From positions 1 to 5,257 of the forward strand of contig JARIEH010000317.1 in assembly GCA_029256865.1 (NCBI GenBank): 5,257 nucleotides of DNA. Direction: 5' to 3'. Of the stretch, positions 1-5,257 are shown in pieces. How positions within the stretch are numbered: position 1 is the first letter of the stretch; each line of letters opens with the position of its first letter. A model generated the notes under the pieces. The model searched no databases, was not told the DNA's origin, and saw nothing but the letters and a program-made list of their open reading frames with translations. The DNA comes from Psychrobacter sp. (GTDB taxonomy: Bacteria > Pseudomonadota > Gammaproteobacteria > Pseudomonadales > Moraxellaceae). The position numbers and the translations under genes were made by a program.

Positions 1-277
1 ACTCATTAACCTGATGCTGCTCAAACACCTTTGCACCACGCGAAACAGTTGCGATACCGACGCCAAGCTGGGCGCTAATCTCCCTTTGGGTCAAGCCTTG
101 TTGCAGTAGCGCAAAAATAGTCAAGCGGTTGGCCAGCTCTGTTTGCTCTTTTTCTGTCATGAGCGCATCAAATATGGCTGACAGCTGCACTTTATCAGCG
201 GTTTCGACCAGTAACTTAAGTAGATAATCATAAGCGTCCTTTGCCTGACTTTTCGTCTGATGGTCATCTTGTAGCAT
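1..277 (-). CDS. trpR: TrpR-family transcriptional repressor, 3' part cut by window edge
   Basis: The first 92 residues are visible and the C-terminus lies outside the window. The family is helical DNA-binding repressors; true TrpR binds L-tryptophan as co-repressor and acts as a dimer in the cytoplasm. A helix-turn-helix spans about residues 63-85. Its TQREISAQLG and VGIATVSRGAK segments match the E. coli TrpR stretch QREL..LGAGIATITRGSN, recalled from memory, and include the Thr and Arg (T77, R80) equivalent to ligand-contacting T81 and R84. The segment before the helix-turn-helix (LANRLTIFALLQQG) is one residue shorter than in E. coli TrpR and aligns without a gap to the YerC-type relatives. 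The ATG at 277 is chosen because AGAGGA (285-290) lies 7 nt upstream. The divergent neighbour is trpB, which supports a tryptophan-related role. Family membership is seen directly; tryptophan as the ligand is inferred from context. Confidence 0.85.
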   Translation of the reverse strand, partial: MLQDDHQTKSQAKDAYDYLLKLLVETADKVQLSAIFDALMTEKEQTELANRLTIFALLQQGLTQREISAQLGVGIATVSRGAKVFEQHQVNE

Positions 278-309
278 TTCAATATCCTCTTAAATCAATC
301 AAACCCACT

Positions 310-337
310 AATAAAAGCTCGCTATAGATATTTTCAA
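310..337 (-). promoter_or_regulatory. Weak candidate promoter for the trpR-family gene
   Basis: On the minus strand a TTGAAA box (332-337) is followed after 16 nt by TTTATT (310-315), which matches the -10 consensus at four of six bases. It would start transcription about 30 nt upstream of the repressor ATG. This is a pattern match only. Confidence 0.25.
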
Positions 338-351
338 ATCAATTCTAATTA

Positions 352-380
352 TTGACCTTGAACAGGACTTAACTTAAAAT
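352..380 (+). promoter_or_regulatory. Sigma-70 type promoter P1 for trpB
   Basis: TTGACC (352-357) and TAAAAT (375-380) are separated by exactly 17 nt. Each box has one mismatch to consensus. Transcription would begin near 387, leaving a leader of about 114 nt before trpB. The candidate TrpR operator begins only a few bases after this start point, a position from which a bound repressor would block transcription. Confidence 0.6.
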
Positions 381-390
381 ACGTTTCAGT

Positions 391-408
391 GTACTAGAAC
401 ATAAATAC
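391..408. promoter_or_regulatory. Candidate TrpR operator
   Basis: The 18-mer GTACTAGAACATAAATAC begins with a perfect GTACTAG half-site and ends with the matching outer TAC. Compared with the symmetric TrpR operator GTACTAGTTAACTAGTAC, 12 of 18 positions agree when read on the minus strand; the second half-site is degenerate. It sits just after the P1 start and over the -35 region of P2, between the divergent repressor and trpB genes, so it could control trpB. The match is to one good half-site only, so the assignment is tentative. Confidence 0.45.
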
Positions 409-425
409 AACGACCTTATTATAAT
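397..425 (+). promoter_or_regulatory. Possible second trpB promoter P2 with consensus -10
   Basis: A perfect TATAAT is at 420-425. The hexamer 17 nt upstream (GAACAT, 397-402) is a poor -35, so this promoter would be weak or need an activator. It overlaps the operator candidate. In an AT-rich spacer the TATAAT may also be chance. Confidence 0.3.
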
Positions 426-500
426 GCCATAAAAATAATTTGCTTGGATAATCTTTAGATATTAAAGCATCAAAACTAATATCCCCACGACTAAGGCTTA

Positions 501-1730
501 ATGATGACTATTGAAAATACGGCAAGTAGCTATGGGCTGCATCACTCAATATTACCTAATAATGAAGGTTTATATGGTGAGTTCGGTGGCAAGATTGGCC
601 ACCCTGAACTTGCGAAAGCCATGGAGGAGATAGAGAAAGGCTTTCGAGAGATTATCAAAGACCAGGACTTCATTACTGAGATGAAGCGTTTGCGTGAGAC
701 TTATATTGGTAGACCCAGCCCGATATTTCACGCCAGACGCTTGAGCAAGCATTGCGGTGGTGCGCAGATTTATTTTAAGCGTGAAGATTTAAATCATACT
801 GGCGCGCACAAAATTAACCATTGTTTGGGTGAGGTGCTGCTAGCAAAAAAGCTTGGCAAGACCAAAGTCATTGCTGAGACGGGTGCAGGGCAACACGGTG
901 TCGCATTGGCAACGGCTGCTGCCTTGATGGGCGTTGAGTGTGAGATACATATGGGTGTGGTCGATATTAAAAAAGAACACCCTAATGTCAGTCGTATGAA
1001 AATACTAGGTGCCAAAATCATACCAGTGTCACGCGGTGCAGGAACCCTAAAAGAGGCAGTAGACAGTGCGTTTGAAACCTATATCAATGAGCTGGATAGC
1101 AGTATGTTTGCGATTGGTTCGGCATTGGGCCCTGCGCCTTATCCAGAAATTGTCAGCTACTTTCAATCGGTCGTTGGCCGTGAGGCACGGGCACAGTTCT
1201 TAGAAACGACTGGTGCCTTACCCAATAAAGTAGTGGCTTGTGTCGGCGGTGGCTCCAATGCTATCGGCATATTTAGTGGCTTTTTGGGTGATACCGACGT
1301 TGAAAAAGTAGGTGTCGAACCTGCTGGAGAGGGTTTGGATACGGCCAATCACGCGGCTACGATGTCGCTTGGCGTCAAAGGTGAGATCCATGGCTTTAAG
1401 TGCTATGTACTACTTGATGAGAATGGCGAGCCAGCACCGGTGCATTCGATAGCCTCAGGGCTTGATTACCCTGGTATTGGCCCACAACATTCATTGTTGC
1501 GCGATATGCAGCTAGCGACTTATGAGTCGGCAACCGATGCCGAATGTTTGGATGCCTTTATGGCGCTGTCACGCTTAGAGGGTATTATCCCTGCTTTAGA
1601 GTCAGCGCACGCGATTGCCTATGCGATGAAAGTTGCCAAAGATATGTCACCTGATGAAACTATCTTGGTCAATTTATCAGGGCGCGGTGATAAAGATATT
1701 GACTTTATATTAGATAAAGTAGATCTGTAG
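501..1730 (+). CDS. trpB: Tryptophan synthase beta chain, apparently stand-alone
   Basis: This PLP enzyme joins indole and L-serine to make L-tryptophan in the cytoplasm, normally in an alpha2-beta2 complex with TrpA. It has 409 residues against 397 in E. coli, with a slightly longer N-terminus. Key residues are present: Schiff-base lysine K104 in [14 protein letters not shown] (preceding H103), the catalytic glutamate E126 in AETGAGQHG, the phosphate loop GGGSNA (249-254), D322 in SGLDYPG, and NLSGRGDKD (391-399), whose serine S393 contacts the PLP ring nitrogen. K184 in GTLKEA corresponds to E. coli K167, which forms a salt bridge to the alpha subunit, so alpha contact may be retained. No trpA follows; the next gene is a transporter beyond a terminator. 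Two ATGs stand in tandem at 501 and 504. AAGG (493-496) is better spaced for 504 (7 nt) than for 501 (4 nt). The divergent TrpR-family gene suggests tryptophan-controlled indole salvage, which is inference. Confidence 0.96.
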   Translation: MMTIENTASSYGLHHSILPNNEGLYGEFGGKIGHPELAKAMEEIEKGFREIIKDQDFITEMKRLRETYIGRPSPIFHARRLSKHCGGAQIYFKREDLNHTGAHKINHCLGEVLLAKKLGKTKVIAETGAGQHGVALATAAALMGVECEIHMGVVDIKKEHPNVSRMKILGAKIIPVSRGAGTLKEAVDSAFETYINELDSSMFAIGSALGPAPYPEIVSYFQSVVGREARAQFLETTGALPNKVVACVGGGSNAIGIFSGFLGDTDVEKVGVEPAGEGLDTANHAATMSLGVKGEIHGFKCYVLLDENGEPAPVHSIASGLDYPGIGPQHSLLRDMQLATYESATDAECLDAFMALSRLEGIIPALESAHAIAYAMKVAKDMSPDETILVNLSGRGDKDIDFILDKVDL

Positions 1731-1803
1731 ATCAGCGATGCACCATCAGGCTATAAAAATCAGGAGCGATGTCAACTCTGTTTAGTTTTTGGTGAGTCCC
1801 TGT

Positions 1804-1845
1804 TTATGACATATTTAACACTTATTATGGCATATTTAACTCTTA
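1804..1845. repeat. Two-copy 21-bp tandem repeat
   Basis: Positions 1804-1824 and 1825-1845 are immediate tandem copies of a 21-bp unit with two mismatches. Each copy starts TTATG and contains the core CATATTTAACWCTTA. They lie in the noncoding stretch after trpB and before its terminator. The period equals about two DNA helical turns, which would suit a repeated protein-binding site, but a simple slippage duplication explains it equally well. Confidence 0.9.
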
Positions 1846-1905
1846 ACCATTCTTTAGTCAGTCTCTAGTAGGTCACTATCTATCGAGCATATAAACCGTT
1901 ATCAT

Positions 1906-1936
1906 TGCCATGTTTTTATAACATGGCATTTTTATT
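1906..1936 (+). terminator. Rho-independent terminator after trpB
   Basis: Arms TGCCATGTT (1906-1914) and AACATGGCA (1920-1928) form a perfect 9-bp stem with a 5-nt loop, followed by TTTTTATT. It lies 175 nt after the trpB stop and 40 nt before the transporter start. It should end rightward transcription from trpB and separate it from the transporter. The minus strand has no U-tract after the stem, so it looks one-directional. Confidence 0.82.
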
Positions 1937-1976
1937 GACTGCCTTAAGCCGTTTATACGTTCAATAGGATTATCTT

Positions 1977-2885
1977 GTGACCAAACGCGATCTTATTATC
2001 TTTATTACGCTCTCTGGTATGTGGTCGCTGTCCTTTATTTTTTATCGGGTGGGCGTTCCTGAGTTTGGTTCATTATCGTTCGCAAGCTTGCGAGTGGTGT
2101 TTGCTGGGCTCACAATGCTTATCTTTGTTTTATTCAACGCCAATAACAGACGCGGTATTCGCGAGAATTTAAAAACACTGACACTGGTGGGTTTGTTTTC
2201 TGCCGCCATTCCCTTTGTACTGTTTTCATTCTCAGCGCAGTCAGTGAATGCGGGCGTGTTAGCCGTGCTTAATGCTTCTGTGCCGATGATGAGTGGCTTT
2301 ATCGCCAGTACATTCTTTAATGATAAATTGGCAAAAAAACAAGTCCTCGGTTTAGTCATCGGCGTCATTGGTGTGGTGATCTTGATGAGTGAACGCTTAT
2401 TTGGTGGGCAGGGTTCAGAGTCGGCTGTAAACTCAGGCTTGCTACCGATGGGCTATGCTTTATTTGCCTGTGTCGGCTATGCCCTTGGTGCCAATATCAC
2501 CAAAAACTACTTGGATGACATCTCGCCGATTGCGATCACCGCAGGTTCGCTCATCATTGCCAGCGTGGTCATGCTACCGATTGCGGTGGTTGAGTTTCCC
2601 TATGGCAAAAGTATTAGTTTAGTCGCTTGGGTATCGGTGATTTGTATAGGTGTGTTTTCGACGGCAATCGCGCTCATCTTTATGAATCAGTTGATCAAAA
2701 GTATCGGACCAATGCGTGCTACAAGCATTACGTTAGTGATCCCAATTTTTGCGATTATTTTGGGGTATTTGCTGCTTGGGGAGGCGTTGGATCTGCTGGC
2801 GATCATCGGCTCAGTGGTGATATTGATTGGTACCTATCTGTCGTTAAACTTGTCTTTGACCCTACTTAGAAAGAAGGAGGTTTAG
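1977..2885 (+). CDS. EamA/DMT-superfamily inner-membrane transporter
   Basis: A 302-residue, very hydrophobic protein with about ten predicted membrane helices (roughly 5-24, 32-53, 66-86, 91-113, 121-138, 154-173, 183-205, 213-236, 244-266, 270-293). It is arranged as two five-helix EamA repeats. The family consists of inner-membrane carriers, many of them exporters of amino acids, nucleosides or other metabolites. The N-terminal pattern of a short cytoplasmic start, W16 in helix 1 and then RVGVPEFGSLSFASLR is typical, as is the LLLGEALDLLAIIGSVVIL ending in the second repeat. In the first repeat the usual acidic residue is an Asp (FFNDKL, 113-118). The start is GTG, supported by AGGA (1966-1969) 7 nt upstream. 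The gene lies behind the trpB terminator, so it likely has its own promoter, although I find no convincing one. The substrate cannot be told from the sequence; tryptophan or indole export is possible only by proximity. Confidence 0.93.
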   Translation: MTKRDLIIFITLSGMWSLSFIFYRVGVPEFGSLSFASLRVVFAGLTMLIFVLFNANNRRGIRENLKTLTLVGLFSAAIPFVLFSFSAQSVNAGVLAVLNASVPMMSGFIASTFFNDKLAKKQVLGLVIGVIGVVILMSERLFGGQGSESAVNSGLLPMGYALFACVGYALGANITKNYLDDISPIAITAGSLIIASVVMLPIAVVEFPYGKSISLVAWVSVICIGVFSTAIALIFMNQLIKSIGPMRATSITLVIPIFAIILGYLLLGEALDLLAIIGSVVILIGTYLSLNLSLTLLRKKEV

Positions 2886-2893
2886 TGTTAATC

Positions 2894-3490
2894 TCAACCT
2901 TTTAGGCTGCTTGTATGGGTTTGTGTTGAGGTTGTCCATTTAGGTTTGGGGGGCGTATAAGCCGCCATTTCATCAAACAGCTCTGTTATGTCGTCTGATA
3001 CCATCAGCATGTCCAAATAGGCTTGTTTCATAAAACCACCGGCAACCATGGTTTCAAAAAAGGTGAATAGGCCATCAAAATAACCGTTCACATTTAGGAA
3101 GGCACAAGGTTTGTTGTGTAAGCCCAGCTGACCCCAAGTCCAGACTTCCGCAATCTCTTCTAGCGTGCCAGGACCTCCAGGTAGGGCGATAAAACCATCG
3201 GCAAGATCGGCCATGATGGCTTTACGCTCATGCATGCTTTTTACCAAAATAAGCTCGTTGACACCAGTATGAGCCAATTCTTTATCTGCTAAATGATCGG
3301 GAATAACCCCAATAACATGTATACCAGCAGCGATGGCTGTATCGGCCAGTGTCCCCATCAGTCCGACCTTACCGCCTCCATAGACGATACTCAGATTCTT
3401 CTTTGCCATTATTTGAGCCAATTCAATGGTTTTTTCGAGATGCTTTGGATCTGTCCCTTGACTCGATCCACAAAAAACGGCAATGCGCAT
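2894..3490 (-). CDS. LOG-family protein (TIGR00730 type), nucleoside 5'-monophosphate phosphoribohydrolase
   Basis: A 198-residue cytoplasmic Rossmann-type protein. It carries the family signatures: an N-terminal MRIAVFCGSS, the loop YGGGKVGLMG (37-46), MHERK (86-90) with the conserved Arg, and PGGPGTLEE (104-112), the PGGxGTxxE motif with catalytic Glu112. Members are often labelled lysine decarboxylase, but characterised plant and bacterial LOG proteins split the N-glycosidic bond of cytokinin riboside monophosphates or AMP, releasing base and ribose 5-phosphate. The size is normal for the family. A polar Thr/Ser-rich tail follows residue 182. The start at 3490 is chosen because the conserved N-terminus begins there and AAGGA lies 5 nt upstream; an in-frame extension to 3586 would overlap the lipoprotein gene and adds no family sequence. 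It is convergent with the transporter (8 bp apart) and 61 nt downstream of the lipoprotein gene on the same strand. No terminator is visible between those two, so co-transcription is plausible. Confidence 0.92.
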   Translation of the reverse strand: MRIAVFCGSSQGTDPKHLEKTIELAQIMAKKNLSIVYGGGKVGLMGTLADTAIAAGIHVIGVIPDHLADKELAHTGVNELILVKSMHERKAIMADLADGFIALPGGPGTLEEIAEVWTWGQLGLHNKPCAFLNVNGYFDGLFTFFETMVAGGFMKQAYLDMLMVSDDITELFDEMAAYTPPKPKWTTSTQTHTSSLKG

Positions 3491-3551
3491 TATTTTCCTT
3501 AACTCTTTTGCTGGTATGAATGGTATGGTTATTAATATTTGAGTATTGTAT

Positions 3552-4709
3552 TTATTGACTGGGCTCGTCCACACAAATGATGCCATTCAAACAGTTTCTC
3601 TCTCTCACTGTATCCCATGGCGAAGCGATTTCTAGCGCTTGTTTCAATTGATAACGCGCCACTTGCCAGTCGTTTATCTTATGGCCGCTTTTATCTTTTT
3701 TGGGTACGGGGTATGACTGATGACGTTCACTATCTGACTGCTGCATAAATATCCAAAGCTTTTGCACCTGTTGAGCCAAGCCACTATCGATACGCTCAGT
3801 CAGTTGCATCATCAAGCGCTCATCTGCTGGGATATAAAATTTGCGTATACTATCATCCAGCCACTGAGTATTCTCTGAACCAAAAAAGAGTAGGTAAGCA
3901 TAGCTATTGAATAAAGCCTTGGCATCATTATAGAAGTGGCTCTGTGGATAAAGTGTCATAAAGCCTTCCCAGAATACAGCACGTTCAACCAATTCTTCAA
4001 AAGAAAAAGCAGTCGCAGTATCAAACCAAAATAACTCTTGGTTATCGTTTGCCATCCGCTCAATAAACGCATTTTGATCGTCTGGGAGATAGGGGGTAAA
4101 TATATCAGCCATGGCCGTTAGGTCATGATGAAATTCAAAATGACCTTCGCCCATATACCTGACATTAACGTCCGCTCTGCTCCTTACTAAACCGATAAGA
4201 TATCGAACACGTGGGCTCACCTGCTTTAATTGTGCCACCGCTATTGTTTTGCCTTGTTCAATATCACTCATGACGGTGAAAAGTGCTTCATCATCCATAG
4301 CGCTATCAAGTTTCAAAAAACGTCTATACATTGCTTGATAATCTTCTAGCCATTGCAGTATCTCAGCATTATTAGCTGCGGGTAAGCAAGCCGTTATTTG
4401 GCGTTGAACCGCATGAATATTTTCGATTTTACTTTTATTATCAATGGCATTTATCGTGTCACCAAGCTTGGTACAAATCAGCTGTTCTCTTAATTTCTCC
4501 GCAGAGGAATCTACCAATGCTGTCGTCAGCTCTTTAGGCGTTTTTGCCTCTTTGATAGGTTGTGTGCTTGGTGGGTTTTCGGTTTGTGCAGACGTTGAGG
4601 TGGTATTTGATGATTCAGTTTTATCCGCAGGAGGCTGGCACGCAGTGATAGCAAACAGTAAGCTTGCACTTATGATGAGTGCTGTTTTTTTCTTTTGCAC
4701 AAATTGCAT
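3552..4709 (-). CDS. Uncharacterised outer-membrane-type lipoprotein
   Basis: I do not recognise the family. The 385-residue product has a lipoprotein signal peptide: a KKK cluster (6-8), a hydrophobic run and the lipobox ITAC with acceptor Cys24. The next residue is Gln rather than Asp, which by the usual +2 rule points to the outer membrane. A flexible linker rich in Ser, Thr, Pro and Gln follows (25-60), then a mostly helical, charged mature domain (about 65-370) with aromatic patches such as NQELFWFD (223-230) and FNSYAYLLFFG (267-277). Besides Cys24 there are four cysteines, C79, C108, C373 and C379, enough for two disulphides in the periplasm. The start is uncertain. The ATG at 4709 directly abuts its only SD-like sequence (AGAGG, 4710-4714), while an in-frame GTG at 4700 lies 9 nt from it and would give 382 residues with the same signal peptide. 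A longer in-frame opening to a TTG at 4895 crosses 17-bp repeats and looks noncoding. It may be co-transcribed with the LOG gene. Confidence 0.87.
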   Translation of the reverse strand: MQFVQKKKTALIISASLLFAITACQPPADKTESSNTTSTSAQTENPPSTQPIKEAKTPKELTTALVDSSAEKLREQLICTKLGDTINAIDNKSKIENIHAVQRQITACLPAANNAEILQWLEDYQAMYRRFLKLDSAMDDEALFTVMSDIEQGKTIAVAQLKQVSPRVRYLIGLVRSRADVNVRYMGEGHFEFHHDLTAMADIFTPYLPDDQNAFIERMANDNQELFWFDTATAFSFEELVERAVFWEGFMTLYPQSHFYNDAKALFNSYAYLLFFGSENTQWLDDSIRKFYIPADERLMMQLTERIDSGLAQQVQKLWIFMQQSDSERHQSYPVPKKDKSGHKINDWQVARYQLKQALEIASPWDTVRERNCLNGIICVDEPSQ

Positions 4710-4733
4710 CCTCTGAATAATTGCGAAGCGAAT

Positions 4734-4784
4734 AAATACGATGTAAGTATAAATATGATGTAAGTGTAAATATGATGTAAGTGA
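4734..4784. repeat. Three 17-bp tandem repeats upstream of the lipoprotein gene
   Basis: Copies lie at 4734-4750, 4751-4767 and 4768-4784. The unit on the plus strand is AAATAYGATGTAAGTRW. Copies one and two differ at two positions, and copies two and three only in the last base. The array ends about 25 bp upstream of the lipoprotein ATG. On the minus strand TTACAT of one unit and CATATT of the next are spaced 17 nt apart, and TATACT occurs at 4746-4751. The array therefore creates periodic weak promoter-like boxes. Because 17 is not a multiple of three, a change in copy number would alter spacing or frame. Confidence 0.95.
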
Positions 4785-4860
4785 TTCTAATACAGTCTGC
4801 ACGAAATAAAATCGATACGTTAATAACCACGTGCTATTGATGTCGGTATTAATTGCCTGC

Positions 4861-4885
4861 TGTGTCTTGTATCTACGCAGACACA
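4861..4885. repeat. 7-bp inverted repeat with 11-nt loop
   Basis: TGTGTCT (4861-4867) and AGACACA (4879-4885) are perfect inverted arms around an 11-nt spacer. Neither strand has a T-run after it, so it is not an intrinsic terminator. It could be an operator for a dimeric regulator or an mRNA hairpin in the lipoprotein leader; its function is unknown. Confidence 0.4.
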
Positions 4886-4914
4886 AAGCGCACAACCCCT
4901 CCTCTTAAAAAGGA

Positions 4915-4944
4915 AGCATACCAGCAGCACTGTATCGGTTTCAA
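4915..4944 (-). promoter_or_regulatory. Weak candidate promoter for the lipoprotein transcript
   Basis: On the minus strand TTGAAA (4939-4944) and TATGCT (4915-4920) are 18 nt apart, matching consensus at five and four of six bases. Initiation here would give a long leader of about 200 nt that includes the orphan AGGAGG, the inverted repeat and the 17-bp repeats. Confidence 0.25.
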
Positions 4945-5044
4945 ACTGCTTTGATCATTGTTTTATAGTTTTATAACCTAGCTTGCATCATCATTTCTCA
5001 ACATAACCACCCTTTGAACCCATGTTGTTGTTTGTAAAGGCAGG

Positions 5045-5072
5045 TTGAATAATAACGTATACCCCTTATAAA
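5045..5072 (+). promoter_or_regulatory. Sigma-70 type promoter for the Old Yellow Enzyme gene
   Basis: TTGAAT (5045-5050) and TATAAA (5067-5072) are 16 nt apart, with two and one mismatches to consensus. The start would be near 5079, giving a leader of about 86 nt. The spacer contains the palindrome GTATAC (5057-5062), a possible core for a repressor site, although flanking symmetry is poor. Confidence 0.55.
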
Positions 5073-5164
5073 GGAAATCGAAAACACCACTTTAAGATGT
5101 ACTGTGATAAGTACTGGCAAATAATTTTACAATTCGTTTTATATAACAACAAACAAGGCTTTTT

Positions 5165-5257
5165 ATGGCACATGATAACTTATTTGAACCGCTCGAGATG
5201 GGTACCCAAACGCTAAAAAATCGTATTATTATGGCACCGTTGACGCGTCTGCGTGCG
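5165..5257 (+). CDS. Old Yellow Enzyme family FMN reductase (NemA-like), N-terminal fragment
   Basis: Only the first 31 residues are inside the window. They read LFEPLEMGTQTLKNRIIMAP (6-25) followed by LTRLRA, which is the characteristic first strand and FMN-binding loop of the Old Yellow Enzyme family. It is very close to the ANRIFMAPLTRLRS of E. coli N-ethylmaleimide reductase as I recall it. Thr27 corresponds to OYE1 Thr37, which contacts the flavin. Family members use NAD(P)H to reduce activated C=C bonds or nitro groups of electrophiles in the cytoplasm. The ATG at 5165 is preceded by AAGG (5155-5158) with 6-nt spacing. No nemR-like regulator is adjacent on the left. The subfamily cannot be settled without the rest of the protein. 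Confidence 0.9.
   Translation, partial: MAHDNLFEPLEMGTQTLKNRIIMAPLTRLRA

Larger units (their letters stand above)
4785..5044. other. Noncoding divergent spacer between the lipoprotein and the reductase genes
   Basis: I find no convincing gene or RNA here on either strand. The stretch holds the inverted repeat at 4861-4885, a minus-strand AGGAGG (4898-4903) and a possible minus-strand promoter (4915-4944). Around 4952-4977 it is an AT-rich run with weak -10-like boxes. Confidence 0.5.

Noticed and set aside
387..500. Tryptophan attenuator or leader peptide before trpB
   Set aside because: No reading frame with tandem Trp codons exists; the ATG at 424 stops after two codons, and no terminator hairpin with a T-run lies before trpB.
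1935..1967. TTGACT as -35 of a promoter for the transporter
   Set aside because: No acceptable -10 lies 16-18 nt downstream; the TATACG is only 13 nt away.
2042..2368. Antisense open frame of 108 codons opposite the transporter
   Set aside because: It is a mirror of the hydrophobic coding strand, with no ribosome site of its own and no recognisable protein features.
2874..2905. Perfect AAGGAGG at the end of the transporter gene followed by a GTG
   Set aside because: The bases encode the Lys-Lys-Glu-Val tail of the transporter, and the GTG (2885-2887) opens only six codons before a stop, running into the convergent LOG gene.
2893..2934. Bidirectional terminator between the convergent transporter and LOG genes
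   Set aside because: Only a 6-bp CAACCT/AGGTTG pairing with a 28-nt loop is visible, with no T-run; it lies inside LOG coding sequence.
3491..3586. 32-residue N-terminal extension of the LOG protein
   Set aside because: It has no family sequence, overlaps the lipoprotein 3' end, and the ATG at 3490 has a good ribosome site and begins the conserved domain.
4710..4895. 62-residue N-terminal extension of the lipoprotein from a TTG
   Set aside because: It would bury the signal peptide and lipobox inside the protein and crosses a 17-bp repeat array whose unit is not a multiple of three. It is kept only as a hypothesis under the repeat finding.
5099..5116. Direct repeat GTACTG upstream of the reductase gene
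   Set aside because: Two 6-bp copies 12 bp apart are too short to stand out from chance.

Overview
The window looks like chromosomal DNA of a gamma-proteobacterium of the Moraxellaceae type, most likely Psychrobacter or a close relative. That placement is inferred from moderate, slightly AT-rich composition and protein style; no rRNA or marker gene is present to prove it. I see no mobile element, CRISPR array, tRNA or phage gene.

Left part (1-1936): a TrpR-family repressor gene, cut by the window edge, is transcribed leftward. It is divergent from a complete tryptophan synthase beta gene (trpB) transcribed rightward. The 223-bp gap between them holds a good sigma-70 promoter, a second -10 box and an 18-bp element resembling a TrpR operator. 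No trpA follows trpB. The trpB 3' region carries a 21-bp tandem repeat and ends at a clear rho-independent terminator. The simplest reading is a stand-alone, tryptophan-repressed trpB that makes tryptophan from indole and serine, separate from the biosynthetic operon.

Middle part (1977-4709): a ten-helix EamA/DMT-family transporter runs rightward and meets, tail to tail with 8 bp between, a leftward LOG-family (lysine decarboxylase-like) nucleoside-monophosphate phosphoribohydrolase. Upstream of the latter, 61 bp away and on the same strand, is a gene for an unrecognised outer-membrane-type lipoprotein; the two may be co-transcribed.

Right part (4710-5257): a 455-bp gap holds three 17-bp tandem repeats just upstream of the lipoprotein start, a 7-bp inverted repeat, an orphan Shine-Dalgarno-like sequence on the minus strand, and a good rightward promoter. 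That promoter serves an Old Yellow Enzyme family reductase of which only the first 31 residues are in the window.

Most of the window is ordinary housekeeping and accessory metabolism. The parts most worth a second look are the trpR/trpB pair with its control region and the repeat-bearing leader of the lipoprotein gene.
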